Shown: positions 34,476-42,744, counted from the first letter of the stretch. The stretch is DNA of 64,000 nt from Hymenobacter jeongseonensis (GCF_015694725.1 NZ_JADQDQ010000001.1:310001-374000); one strand, 5' to 3'. A program made the numbers and translations. The notes: generated by a model not told the origin, from the sequence alone.

Positions 34476-35912
34476 ATGGCAATTAATACTTTGCGCTTAT
34501 TCCGTCTAGTGGGCGGTCTTATTCTTGGTTTCACCTTCGCGGGCGCCCTACCGGTAGCAGCCCGGCAGCCGGCCGTAGTAGCGGCCGCTCCCGCTGCTCC
34601 GACGGATGCCCCGACCCTCGACGGCTTGTGGAAAGGCCAGTTGAAGGTGCCGGGTGGCCAGCTTGAGGTCATCTTCCGGTTTCGGAAACTGATGGGCAAC
34701 GAATACTATTGTGACCTCGACGTGCCCCAGCAGAAAGTGAGCCGCATGGCGGTGAAAGCCGAAGTGAAGGGCGACACCGTGCGCCTCTATGCCGAGGAAG
34801 CGGCCACTCGCTTCATCGGCCGCCTCTCCGCCGATGGCAAGCAAATGAACGGCACCTGGCAGTCGCCAGGGTTTAAAACCCCCATGGTGCTGAACTTCAA
34901 CGCTCTGCCAGATATGAGCGCCAAAAACGTGCGCCTCACCCCGCCTTACCGCGAGGAGGAAGCCACTTTCAGCAACCTCACCATCAACACGCGGCTCAAC
35001 GGCATGCTCACCATTCCGGCCGGGCCGGGGCCGTTTCCTGCCGTGGTGCTGCTCAGCGATGCCGGCCCGCAGGACCGTGACGGCACCGTGGGTGACTTCG
35101 CGCCTTTGGGCCTGCTGGCTGATTACCTGACCCGTCGCGGTGTGGCTGTGTTGCGCTTCGACGACCGGGGCGTGGGCAAATCCGGCGGCACGCCCGCCGT
35201 GACGACCGCCGATTTGGTGAGCGACGCCCAGGCGGGCATGAATTTTTTGCGTACCCGCCCCGAAATTGATTTGGCACATCTGGGCCTAGTTGGGCACGGC
35301 GAAGGCGGCAACGTGGCCCTGCTGGCCGCAGCGCAGCCCTTACCGCCGGCTTTTGTGGTGGCAATGGCAGCTTACGGCCTGCCAGGGCGTGACATTGTGG
35401 TACAGCAGCAAGCAACTACGCTGCGCACGCTCGGCACCGACAATGGTCAGATTGAAGCCGCTACCAAGCGGCAGCTGGCCATGCTGGAAATCATCCGGCA
35501 GACCACCGACAATGCGCAGGCCCAAGCCATTGTCGCCAATATGCTGAAGCAGAACAATGCGGCCATTGATAACGTCACTGCGCAGTCGAGTGCAGCCGAG
35601 ATGACCTCGGCCCGCTACCGGTACTTCCTGGCTTTCAACCCAGTGGAGAAGCTCACGGGCGTTTCCTGCCCGGTGTTGCTGCTGAACGGTACCAACGACC
35701 TCACCATCAACGCAGAGGCCAACCAAAAAGCGCTGCAAAAAGGCCTGGCCCTCAACAAGAACGTGACGGCCAAGAAGCTGAACGGGGTCAATCACCTCTT
35801 CCAGCCGGAAGCCAGCAAATGGCCCATCGTGAATGGCCAGCAGCAACCCAACTTCTCTCCCGAAGCGCAGGAAACCATTCGCGAATGGATTGTGGCGCAG
35901 AGTAAAAAATAA
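34476..35912 (+). CDS. Secreted alpha/beta-hydrolase-like protein A, nucleophile Ser replaced by Gly
   Basis: Protein of 478 residues with a signal peptide (LVGGLILGFTFAGALPVAA, cleaved before residue 32) . An N-terminal beta-rich domain (about 45-150, DGLWKGQLKVPGGQLEVIF) precedes an alpha/beta-hydrolase fold (about 165-475) with FPAVVLLSDAGPQDRDGT (oxyanion side) and LRFDDRGVGKSGG. The nucleophile elbow, normally GHSEG in this family, reads GHGEG with Gly275. The Asp (LLNGTNDLTI) and His (GVNHLFQ) sites are kept. Catalytic loss is inferred. Its paralogue at 37498-38913 has the same change. It is convergent with a carboxypeptidase-like-domain gene and ends at an unusually long terminator hairpin. 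Confidence 0.88.
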   Translation: MAINTLRLFRLVGGLILGFTFAGALPVAARQPAVVAAAPAAPTDAPTLDGLWKGQLKVPGGQLEVIFRFRKLMGNEYYCDLDVPQQKVSRMAVKAEVKGDTVRLYAEEAATRFIGRLSADGKQMNGTWQSPGFKTPMVLNFNALPDMSAKNVRLTPPYREEEATFSNLTINTRLNGMLTIPAGPGPFPAVVLLSDAGPQDRDGTVGDFAPLGLLADYLTRRGVAVLRFDDRGVGKSGGTPAVTTADLVSDAQAGMNFLRTRPEIDLAHLGLVGHGEGGNVALLAAAQPLPPAFVVAMAAYGLPGRDIVVQQQATTLRTLGTDNGQIEAATKRQLAMLEIIRQTTDNAQAQAIVANMLKQNNAAIDNVTAQSSAAEMTSARYRYFLAFNPVEKLTGVSCPVLLLNGTNDLTINAEANQKALQKGLALNKNVTAKKLNGVNHLFQPEASKWPIVNGQQQPNFSPEAQETIREWIVAQSKK

Positions 35913-35915
35913 GTG

Positions 35916-35987
35916 CCAGCAAGGCAGCTACCAACGAAAAGGCCCCGCTCACGAGCGGGGCCTTTTCGTTGGTAGCTGCCTTGCTGG
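35916..35987. terminator. 34-bp perfect-stem terminator
   Basis: The left arm 35916-35949 and right arm 35954-35987 are perfectly complementary over 34 bp around a 4-base loop (CACG). The core GGCCCCGCT/AGCGGGGCC is flanked by AAAA and TTTT. It begins 3 bases after the stop codon of hydrolase-like gene A and serves the convergent gene on the other strand too. Confidence 0.9.
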
Positions 35988-36014
35988 AATACACTGCGCT
36001 TCCAGCTTTTTCGC

Positions 36015-36914
36015 TTACTTAATCATGTCGACCTCGGCCTTAATCATGGCGTTGTAACGGCGGCCCTGGCCATTGGCCAGCGTGAGTAGGTTCCAGCCCT
36101 TGCCGATGGTGTAGCTCCACGTGCGGCTCTCCTTGAACTCGAAGGTGGGGCGCATAATCTGGCCATACGGCGTGTAGTTGTCCATGAAGTTGGTGGTGTA
36201 AAACTTGTCACCGCCCACAATCCATTCCATGGCCACAAAAAAGCCTTCTTCCGGCGCCGGAATGTTATAGGTACTCAAATCGATGGTGTACCACTCGCCG
36301 CCGCGCGAGGCCGACACCACCACGTTTTCGGTGAGCAAGTCGGTATTGGGAGCGTTGTAGTTGCCGTCGGCCTTGTAGATGCGCACGCGGAAAGGCTCGC
36401 GCGGGAAACCGTTTTCGCCGATGTAGAACGACACCGTGCGCACGTTGCCTAATTTTTTCTGCTTCTCGTTTTTCACGAAAAAAGCATATTGGCTGCCGGG
36501 CAAGCCCTGAATCATGCCTTCGCCGGGGTTGTTGGAGCTGGAGCCGAGCTCGAGGTTCTTCACCTTGCCGCCTTTTACCACCACATTGGCGAGTTCGATG
36601 ACCCGCTTATTCAGTTCGATGATGAGGTCTTCAGTACCGCCCCGTTTGATAAATATAGCACTGCGCTCATAGCCTAACGTCATTACAATCAGCGAGTCCT
36701 CGCTGGTCTTCTCGAGCCCCGCCAATTGAAAATATCCGTACTCATTGGTTAGCGCGCCCGTTCCTTCTTCCCGCAGGCCAATGGAGGCGAAGGGAACCGG
36801 GTCTTTGGTTTTAGCATCCACAATGCGGCCCGTAATACGGTTTTCCTGTGCCCAGCTCAGCGCTGGCAACAGCAACAGAACCCAAAATGCAAGAAAAGGT
36901 ATGCGTTTCATCAT
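36015..36914 (-). CDS. Secreted carboxypeptidase-like-domain protein A (module partner)
   Basis: Protein of 299 residues from the double ATG at 36914. A signal peptide (ILFLAF-type core, ending LSWAQ) precedes a carboxypeptidase-regulatory-like domain (about 21-110, ITGRIVDAKTKDPVPFASIG). The rest (about 130-299) is a domain I cannot name: GMIQGLPGSQYAFFVKN, RTVSFYIGENGFPREPFRV, GGEWYTIDLS, EEGFFVAMEWI and TPYGQIMRPTFEFKESR. It resembles a beta-sandwich lectin-like or binding domain (guess). Its paralogue at 38987-39886 shares about 140 of 165 residues in this part. It is convergent with hydrolase-like gene A, and has its own -7 box at 36947-36954. Confidence 0.85.
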   Translation of the reverse strand: MMKRIPFLAFWVLLLLPALSWAQENRITGRIVDAKTKDPVPFASIGLREEGTGALTNEYGYFQLAGLEKTSEDSLIVMTLGYERSAIFIKRGGTEDLIIELNKRVIELANVVVKGGKVKNLELGSSSNNPGEGMIQGLPGSQYAFFVKNEKQKKLGNVRTVSFYIGENGFPREPFRVRIYKADGNYNAPNTDLLTENVVVSASRGGEWYTIDLSTYNIPAPEEGFFVAMEWIVGGDKFYTTNFMDNYTPYGQIMRPTFEFKESRTWSYTIGKGWNLLTLANGQGRRYNAMIKAEVDMIK

Positions 36915-36946
36915 CGCCGAGAATAATAATAATGGATGTAGACTGG

Positions 36947-36954
36947 CAAATTTA
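36947..36954 (-). promoter_or_regulatory. -7 box of module partner A
   Basis: Minus-strand TAAATTTG, a perfect TAnnTTTG, about 33 bases before the ATG. It is embedded in ATTTGTAAATTTG, which resembles the same region of paralogue B. No convincing -33 element is at the right spacing. Confidence 0.45.
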
Positions 36955-37433
36955 CAAATTCTCATTCATTCTATCGCCATACCGAGTCAATGAGCGCAGC
37001 AAATGATTTGTTAAATCCAAATTAAATATGTCAATACCGTCCAGTAGTAGACAATTAGCGGATATAAATTTATTAATCAAGGTTTTATGTTTTTGCGAGC
37101 GAAGCTCAGCCGTATAGGTTAAAATCAGAGACAGGGCTGTTTGATGATGTAACAATCAATAATATGTTGCTTAAATGCAATTGAACGGTTTCCTTGCTGG
37201 AAAGGCAAAATGGCCGATTCGTCGAGTTTCGCCTTGACTGAGGTGACTTGCTGAGTTAGCCTGTAAACCCGTTGTCTCAGCGTCGGCGGGTGCGGATTGG
37301 GTTTGGCGTATGCAACCGGGAGCAGGTGGCATAAAAGGCAGTTGCGTCACGGCTTGTTATTATTTAATGCGTTTATAGTAAGCAGGTTATTGCTTGCAAG
37401 GTTAAGATATATTGGCCGCTACATTTAGCCGTC
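36955..37433. other. Long AT-rich intergenic region between duplicated modules
   Basis: Nearly 500 bases of distinctly AT-richer sequence than its flanks. No coding frame with believable codon use was found on either strand, and no hairpin, tRNA or known repeat. It separates module copy A from the promoter of copy B and may be the junction of the duplication. Confidence 0.45.
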
Positions 37434-37464
37434 TTTGCAGGCGATATGCTAATGCTTATCTTTA
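37434..37464 (+). promoter_or_regulatory. Promoter of hydrolase-like gene B
   Basis: TTTG at 37434-37437, 19 bases, then TATCTTTA at 37457-37464 (7 of 8 against TAnnTTTG). The ATG is 33 bases downstream. Confidence 0.55.
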
Positions 37465-37497
37465 GGGTGCCATAATTCTATTTATAATACTTGCAAA

Positions 37498-38913
37498 ATG
37501 AAAAGGTGGGTGATTTGGGTGGTGCTACTGACTGGATGTGGCATTGGCTTCGTGCGGGCCAATGACAGCGTGCCGGCCGGAGAAACGCTGCCTTTGGGGG
37601 GCTTGTGGAAGGGCAAACTGCTGGTATTGGGAGGAGAATTGGATTTGACCGTGAGCGTGGTGCCGCTGGCGAACGGCAAGTACTTTGCCGCCCTCGACGT
37701 GCCCGCCCAGAAGGTGAACCGGATGGCCACCGACATCACCGTGCGCGGAGACTCGGTTTTGTTGCACATGCCCGCCGCGGGTAGCCGCTATGCCGCCCGT
37801 TTCGATGGCACCAAGCGCGAGTTGGTCGGCATCTGGACCCAAGGCGGGGTAAAATCCCCCCTCCGGCTGCGGTACTTCCCGATGCCGAGCGTTAACGGCC
37901 CCGGCACACGCCTGGCCCCGCCCTACCGCGAAGAAGAAGTGGTATTTAATAATGCCGTTTCGCGCCTGAACTTTAGCGGCTCCCTCACCGTGCCGCCGGG
38001 TGCCGGGCCTTTCCCGGCCGTGGTGCTGGTGAGCGATTTGGGTGCCCAGGACCGCGACGGGACCGTGGGCGACTACCGGATGATGGGCGCGTTAGCCGAC
38101 TACCTGACCCGCCGGGGTGTGGTGGTGCTGCGCTACGACGACCGGGGCGTGGGCCAATCGGGCGGCAGCACCGCCACCGCTACCACCGCCATGCGGGTTA
38201 GCGACGTGCAGGGGGCCATCAACTTTTTGCGCTCCCGCCTGGAGGTTAACATTGCCCGCATTGGCGTGGTGGGCCACGGCGAAGGTGCCAACGTGGCGTT
38301 GCTGGCAGCCGGGCAGCCGTTGCCGCCGGCCTTTGTGGTTTCGTTGGCGGGCTACGGCCTCACGGGCGAGCAAACCTTGCTGCACCAGTTGGTGCAGGAG
38401 CAACGCTCGCAAAACCTGGCCCCCGCCGTGATGCAGGCGGCCTACGAGCGGCAGCGCACCATGTACGATATTATTCGGCTAACCAATCCGGCACAAGCCC
38501 ACTCCATCGTGAGCAACATGCTGCGCCAAGACCAGCCCAGTCTCGACCCACAGGCCGCCCAAAAAGCTGCCTCGCAATTGCTGACGCCCTGGCAGCGGTA
38601 TTTTCTTGCGTTCGACCCGGTGGAAGACCTGAACGAGGTGCGCTGCCCGGTGCTGCTGCTCAGCGGTACGGCCGATGCCGTGGCGCCCGTCGAATTGCAT
38701 CTGGTGGCGTTGGAAAAGGAGTTGAAAAGCTCCAATCGCCAAACGGTTGCCAAGCGCTTGCCGGGCGTCAACCACCTTTTTCAGCCCGCAAAATCTGAAT
38801 GGACCCTGATGAACGGCGAAATGAGGCCCCTGTTTTCGCCTCTGGCTCAGGAAACAATTCGTCAGTGGATGGTTGATTTAGGAAAACCAAGCAAAACCCT
38901 ATTCGCTAAATAA
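37498..38913 (+). CDS. Secreted alpha/beta-hydrolase-like lipoprotein B, nucleophile Ser replaced by Gly
   Basis: Protein of 471 residues, paralogue of the 34476-35912 product and roughly half identical by eye. The start (MKRWVIWVVLLTGC) gives a lipobox LTGC, so this copy is lipid-anchored while copy A looks freely secreted. The N-terminal beta domain (LGGLWKGKLLVLGGELDL) and the hydrolase domain (FPAVVLVSDLGAQDRDGT, LRYDDRGVGQSGG) match copy A. The elbow again reads GHGEG with Gly261 in place of Ser. Asp (LLSGTADAVAP) and His (GVNHLFQ) are kept. It is convergent with its partner gene at 38987-39886 and ends in its own terminator. Confidence 0.88.
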   Translation: MKRWVIWVVLLTGCGIGFVRANDSVPAGETLPLGGLWKGKLLVLGGELDLTVSVVPLANGKYFAALDVPAQKVNRMATDITVRGDSVLLHMPAAGSRYAARFDGTKRELVGIWTQGGVKSPLRLRYFPMPSVNGPGTRLAPPYREEEVVFNNAVSRLNFSGSLTVPPGAGPFPAVVLVSDLGAQDRDGTVGDYRMMGALADYLTRRGVVVLRYDDRGVGQSGGSTATATTAMRVSDVQGAINFLRSRLEVNIARIGVVGHGEGANVALLAAGQPLPPAFVVSLAGYGLTGEQTLLHQLVQEQRSQNLAPAVMQAAYERQRTMYDIIRLTNPAQAHSIVSNMLRQDQPSLDPQAAQKAASQLLTPWQRYFLAFDPVEDLNEVRCPVLLLSGTADAVAPVELHLVALEKELKSSNRQTVAKRLPGVNHLFQPAKSEWTLMNGEMRPLFSPLAQETIRQWMVDLGKPSKTLFAK

Positions 38914-38947
38914 AAAAAGGGCCTGCTACTGAGCAGGCCCTTTTTTT
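38912..38947. terminator. Terminator between the module B genes
   Basis: A perfect 16-bp stem starting inside the stop codon of hydrolase-like gene B (TAA), with a 4-base loop and seven A/T pairs at the base. It works for both convergent genes. Confidence 0.88.
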
Positions 38948-38986
38948 ATGGTGTTTACGGAAGGTTGAGGTTAGCAATCCATTTTG

Positions 38987-39886
38987 CTACTTAATCATAT
39001 CAACCTCGGCCTTAATCATGGCGTTGTAGCGCAAGCCCTGGCTGTTGGCGGCCGTGATGAGGCTCCAGCCCTTGCCCATGGAGTAGTTCCAAGTGCGGCT
39101 TTCCTTGAACTCGAAGGTGGGGCGCATAATCTGGCCGTAGGGCGTGTAGTCATCCATGAAGTTGGTGGCGAAGAACTTATCGCCGCTCACCACCCATTCC
39201 ATGGCTACAAAGAAGCCTTCTTCCGGCGCCATGATGTTGTAGGGTGTCAGGTCGACGGTGTACCACTGGCCGCCCTGGGGCGCCGACACCACCACGTTTT
39301 CGGTGAGCAGGTCGGTATTGGGGGCGTTGTAGTTGCCGTCGGCCTTGTAGATGCGCACGCGGAAAGGCTCGCGGGGAAAGCCGTTTTCGCCGATGTAGAA
39401 CGACACCGTGCGCACGCTGCCCAGACGCTTCTTCTTGTCGTTCTTCACAAAGAAGGCGTATTGGCTACCAGGCAGGCCCTGAATCATGCCTTCGCCGGGG
39501 GTATCGGACTTAGCACCGAGGCCTAAGTTTTTGATTTTGCCCGCTTTCACCACCACATTGTTCAGCTGCACCGCGCGCTTGGCTACTTCAATGGTCAGGC
39601 TGGCCACGGCCACGCCGCGCTTTACCGACACCGTTTGCCGGGCATACCCGAGGGCCTCCACCACGAGGGAATCTTCGGCGTTCTTGCTGGGAGTGGGCAC
39701 AATGAATTGGCCGTGCTCATTGCTAAGCGCGCCAATTTGTTCGCTTTTTAGCCCAACCGAGGTGAAGGGAAGCGGCTCCTTGGTGTCTTTGTCGACAATA
39801 ACGCCCTTAATTTGAGCCTGCTGCCCCCAACCCAAAGTTGCAGTGCCGACTATAAATAATGCTATGAGAAGTAAGCGTGAGGTCAT
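38987..39886 (-). CDS. Secreted carboxypeptidase-like-domain protein B (module partner)
   Basis: Protein of 299 residues, same length and layout as the 36015-36914 product. Signal peptide (LLLIALFIVGTATLGWGQ), carboxypeptidase-regulatory-like domain (about 22-105, IKGVIVDKDTKEPLPFTSVG), then the unnamed C-terminal domain. The first 130 residues differ strongly from copy A, but the C-terminal 165 differ at only about 25 positions, including the near-invariant GENGFPREPFRVRIYKADG and YGQIMRPTFEFKESRTW. This suggests strong constraint or gene conversion on that domain. It is convergent with hydrolase-like gene B. The -7 box lies at 39907-39914. Confidence 0.85.
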   Translation of the reverse strand: MTSRLLLIALFIVGTATLGWGQQAQIKGVIVDKDTKEPLPFTSVGLKSEQIGALSNEHGQFIVPTPSKNAEDSLVVEALGYARQTVSVKRGVAVASLTIEVAKRAVQLNNVVVKAGKIKNLGLGAKSDTPGEGMIQGLPGSQYAFFVKNDKKKRLGSVRTVSFYIGENGFPREPFRVRIYKADGNYNAPNTDLLTENVVVSAPQGGQWYTVDLTPYNIMAPEEGFFVAMEWVVSGDKFFATNFMDDYTPYGQIMRPTFEFKESRTWNYSMGKGWSLITAANSQGLRYNAMIKAEVDMIK

Positions 39887-39906
39887 AGTTTAAAGGGTAG
39901 AAAGTA

Positions 39907-39914
39907 CAAAATTA
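39907..39914 (-). promoter_or_regulatory. -7 box of module partner B
   Basis: Minus-strand TAATTTTG (perfect TAnnTTTG) about 21 bases before the ATG. It sits in ATTTGTAATTTTG, matching the equivalent region of partner A. Confidence 0.45.
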
Positions 39915-40060
39915 CAAATAGTAGGCCTGAAAGTTATTGGAAAATTTCAGGAGAAGCAACCCTTATTATCAAGCTTAACGCCGTGAACCTGTGCGCGGGC
40001 CTACAGAGTGGCTTATTTTGTTTTGAAAAACTCTTGGGAGAACGAAAGCGTTTGGTGGCG

Positions 40061-40068
40061 TACCTTTG
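40061..40068 (+). promoter_or_regulatory. -7 box upstream of feoA
   Basis: TACCTTTG, a perfect TAnnTTTG, 41 bases before the GTG start. The nearest TTG (40034-40036) is 24 bases away, slightly long. Confidence 0.5.
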
Positions 40069-40109
40069 TTTGTATTCTTTCTAAATAAGCTTTCACCCTC
40101 CTGTTGCCC

Positions 40110-40388
40110 GTGGCTTTATTCCGTCGTTCTTCCCCGCTTGTTGCTGCTGGTGTGGCCACCCGCCGCACCGCCAAAGACCTGCGCTTGGGCGAAACCGGAA
40201 CCATCTGCTGCCTCGAAGACCCCGAAATGGCGCTGAAGCTGTTGGAAATGGGCTGTGTGCCCGGCGTGAAAGTGCGTCTGAGCGGCCGTGCGCCCCTCGG
40301 CGACCCGCTGATGCTGGTGCTCGGCGACCAGGAATACACGCTGTCGGTACGGGCCAGCGAGGCCGCTAATATTTTATTGAAAGAATAG
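40110..40388 (+). CDS. feoA: FeoA, ferrous iron transport accessory protein
   Basis: Protein of 92 residues from GTG 40110; a TTG at 40104 adds two residues. The FeoA SH3-like domain covers about 15-92: TAKDLRLGETGTICCLEDPE, ALKLLEMGCVPGVKVRLSG, DPLMLVLGDQEYTLSVRASE. It assists the FeoB GTPase during Fe(II) uptake at the inner membrane. feoB starts 10 bases after its stop, forming a classic feoAB operon. A perfect -7 box lies at 40061. I see no clear Fur box. Confidence 0.92.
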   Translation: MALFRRSSPLVAAGVATRRTAKDLRLGETGTICCLEDPEMALKLLEMGCVPGVKVRLSGRAPLGDPLMLVLGDQEYTLSVRASEAANILLKE

Positions 40389-40398
40389 GGCGCAGCGT

Positions 40399-42567
40399 AT
40401 GGCGGCGATAGTGAGCACCCCCGCGACGGCCGAGCCGCTGGCACCGCAAGCCGGTTCGGCAGCCAGTGCGCGGCCGCTGCGCATTGCCCTCATTGGCAAT
40501 CCCAACAGCGGCAAAACTTCTTTATTCAACCAACTCACCGGGCTCAACCAAAAGGTGGGCAACTTTCCGGGCGTGACGGTAGACCGCAAGTCGGGCTTTG
40601 CGCAGCTCACGCCGGTGCAGCGGGCCGAGATTGTGGACTTGCCGGGCACGTACTCGCTTTACCCCAAAAGCCTGGACGAGAAGGTAATAACCGACCTGCT
40701 CTACGACCGGGCCGCCGCCAACTACCCCGACTTTGTGGTGGTGACGGTGGATGCCAACAACCTGCGGCGCAGCCTGCTGCTCTTCACCCAACTGGGCGAC
40801 CTGGGCCTGCCCGCCGTACTGGCCCTGAACATGATGGACGTGGCCGAGCGCCACGGCATCCGCATCGACCTGCCGGCGCTGGAGCGCGAGTTGGGCGTGC
40901 CCATTATTCCGATGAACGCCCGGAACGGGAGCGGCGTGGCGGCCCTCAAGATTGTGATGGCCCAGCGGCTGGACGCCGCGCCGGTGCGGTTCTGGGAGCC
41001 CGACGAAAAGCTGCTGCCGCTGGTGCGGCAAATTCGCTACTACTTCGACCTGCACAACGACTACCTGGCGCTGCACTACGCCCAGCAGTACCGCCACATC
41101 AGCTTCCTGAGCGCTGATGATAAAGCGCATTTGCAGGAGCTGACGCATAAGTACGGCTTCGATGCCACGGCCCAGCAGGCGGCCGAAACCATTGCCCGCT
41201 ACGCCCGCATCAACGAAATCCTGCTCGAAACCGTGACGGTGACGCGCACCGAAACGCGCGAGCCGGTGAGCAACCGCATCGATAAGGTGCTGACCCACCG
41301 CATTGGCGGCTACCTCATTTTTCTGGGGATTTTGTTCCTGCTGTTTCAGGCCATTTTCGCCTGGGCGCAGTATCCCATGGACTGGATTGACCAGGGCATT
41401 TCGGCTTTGAGCGCGGCCATTCAGGCGAACGCGAGCGGGCCATTGGTGCGACTGCTAACGGAGGGCGTACTGGCCGGCTTGGGGGGCGTTTTGATATTCA
41501 TTCCGCAGATTGCCTTGCTTTTTGGCTTCCTGGCGGTGCTGGAGGAAACGGGCTACATGGCCCGGGTTACCTTTCTGATGGACAAGCTGATGCGGCCGTT
41601 TGGCCTCAGTGGCAAGAGCGTGGTGCCGATGATATCGGGCCTAGCGTGCGCGGTGCCCGCCATCATGGGCGCCCGCACCATTGAGAGCTGGAAGGACCGG
41701 ATGATAACCATTTTCGTGACGCCGCTGATGTCGTGTTCGGCGCGCATTCCGGTGTACACGGTGCTGGTGGCGTTGGTGGTGCCCGACCAAGCGGCGTGGG
41801 GTATTTTCAACCTGCGCGGCGTGACGCTCATGGGGCTGTACCTGCTGGGCTTGTTCTCAGCGCTGGGCTCGGCCTGGGTGCTGAAGAAGTTGCTCAAAGC
41901 CCGGGAGCGCAGCTATTTCATCATGGAATTCCCGGTATACCAGTGGCCGCGCTGGAAAAACGTGGCCCTGACCATTTACCAAAAGGTTCAGGCGTTTGTG
42001 TTGCAGGCGGGCAAGGTGATTGTGGCCATTTCGGTGCTGCTGTGGGTGCTGGCCAGCTACGGCCCCGGCCAGCAGCAGGAAACGGCCGAAGCGCAAGTGC
42101 GCCAGCAGACCACCGCCCAAGGGTGGGATGAGGATGAAGTAAGCCGCCGCGTGGCCTCGGCCCGCCTCGAAACCTCTTATGCCGGCTCATTTGGGCGGGC
42201 CTTAGAGCCGGCCATTCGCCCACTGGGCTACGACTGGAAGATTGGCATTGCGCTGCTCACCTCGTTTGCCGCACGGGAAGTGTTTGTGGGTACTATATCC
42301 ACCATTTACAGTGTGGGCCAGGATGCCGATATGGGCACGCTGCAGGAAAAGCTACGGGCCGAGAAGGACGCCAACGGGCAGCCATTTTTTACCCCGGCGC
42401 GGGCGTTTTCGCTGCTGGTGTTCTACGTGTTTGCCATGCAGTGCATGAGCACGCTGGCCGTGACGTACCGCGAAACCAAAAGCTGGAAATGGCCCATGGC
42501 GCAGTTGGTTTATATGACCGGGCTGGCCTACGTGGCGGCCTTTGCGGTGTACCAAGTGCTGGCTTAG
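40399..42567 (+). CDS. feoB: FeoB, ferrous iron transporter with GTPase domain
   Basis: Protein of 722 residues. The cytosolic G domain has G1 GNPNSGKTSLFNQLTG (33-48), G3 DLPGTYSLYP and G4 NMMD. A helical GDI-like linker follows, then membrane helices with two Gate motifs near FIPQIALLFGFLAVLEETGY and KVIVAISVLLWVLASYG, and FAAREVFVGTISTIYSV. It imports Fe(II) across the inner membrane, driven or gated by GTP. The start ATG 40399 adds an Ala/Pro-rich tail before the G domain; a later start is possible. Its stop codon is part of a palindromic repeat (42565-42657). Confidence 0.95.
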   Translation: MAAIVSTPATAEPLAPQAGSAASARPLRIALIGNPNSGKTSLFNQLTGLNQKVGNFPGVTVDRKSGFAQLTPVQRAEIVDLPGTYSLYPKSLDEKVITDLLYDRAAANYPDFVVVTVDANNLRRSLLLFTQLGDLGLPAVLALNMMDVAERHGIRIDLPALERELGVPIIPMNARNGSGVAALKIVMAQRLDAAPVRFWEPDEKLLPLVRQIRYYFDLHNDYLALHYAQQYRHISFLSADDKAHLQELTHKYGFDATAQQAAETIARYARINEILLETVTVTRTETREPVSNRIDKVLTHRIGGYLIFLGILFLLFQAIFAWAQYPMDWIDQGISALSAAIQANASGPLVRLLTEGVLAGLGGVLIFIPQIALLFGFLAVLEETGYMARVTFLMDKLMRPFGLSGKSVVPMISGLACAVPAIMGARTIESWKDRMITIFVTPLMSCSARIPVYTVLVALVVPDQAAWGIFNLRGVTLMGLYLLGLFSALGSAWVLKKLLKARERSYFIMEFPVYQWPRWKNVALTIYQKVQAFVLQAGKVIVAISVLLWVLASYGPGQQQETAEAQVRQQTTAQGWDEDEVSRRVASARLETSYAGSFGRALEPAIRPLGYDWKIGIALLTSFAAREVFVGTISTIYSVGQDADMGTLQEKLRAEKDANGQPFFTPARAFSLLVFYVFAMQCMSTLAVTYRETKSWKWPMAQLVYMTGLAYVAAFAVYQVLA

Positions 42568-42657
42568 AGACCTAATATTTTGCGTTTTGGGGTTGAGCGA
42601 TGACGGGGTGGTTTACCTAACGGCGCTGGTGTTGAGACGCAAAATATTGGGTCTCTA
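42565..42657. repeat. Palindromic repeat overlapping the feoB stop
   Basis: Inverted arms of about 21 bp (42565-42585 and 42636-42657) with one mismatch, including CCTAATATTTTGCG, around a 50-base core. The arms start with the TAG stop of feoB. This unit differs from the GAGCGCAG family; only one copy is in the window. Confidence 0.75.
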
Positions 42658-42684
42658 TCTGTTCATAATTGATTGCGGACTGTC

Positions 42685-42744
42685 CATTTGGCAACGAGGT
42701 GTCCATTATTGGACATCTTTTTAATGGCGAGAATTTGCCAAATG
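42685..42744. promoter_or_regulatory. Nested dyads upstream of the exporter operon
   Basis: A perfect 10-bp inverted repeat CATTTGGCAA (42685-42694) and TTGCCAAATG (42735-42744) encloses TGTCCA-TTAT-TGGACA (42700-42715). TGTCCATT also occurs at 42681-42688. The layout suits enhancer sites for the sigma-54 response regulator encoded downstream, about 40-100 bases before the -24 box. Confidence 0.5.

Noticed and set aside
36952..37155. A 67-codon minus-strand frame in the AT-rich gap between module copies
   Set aside because: It overlaps the promoter of partner gene A and has no motif; AT-rich non-coding sequence explains it.
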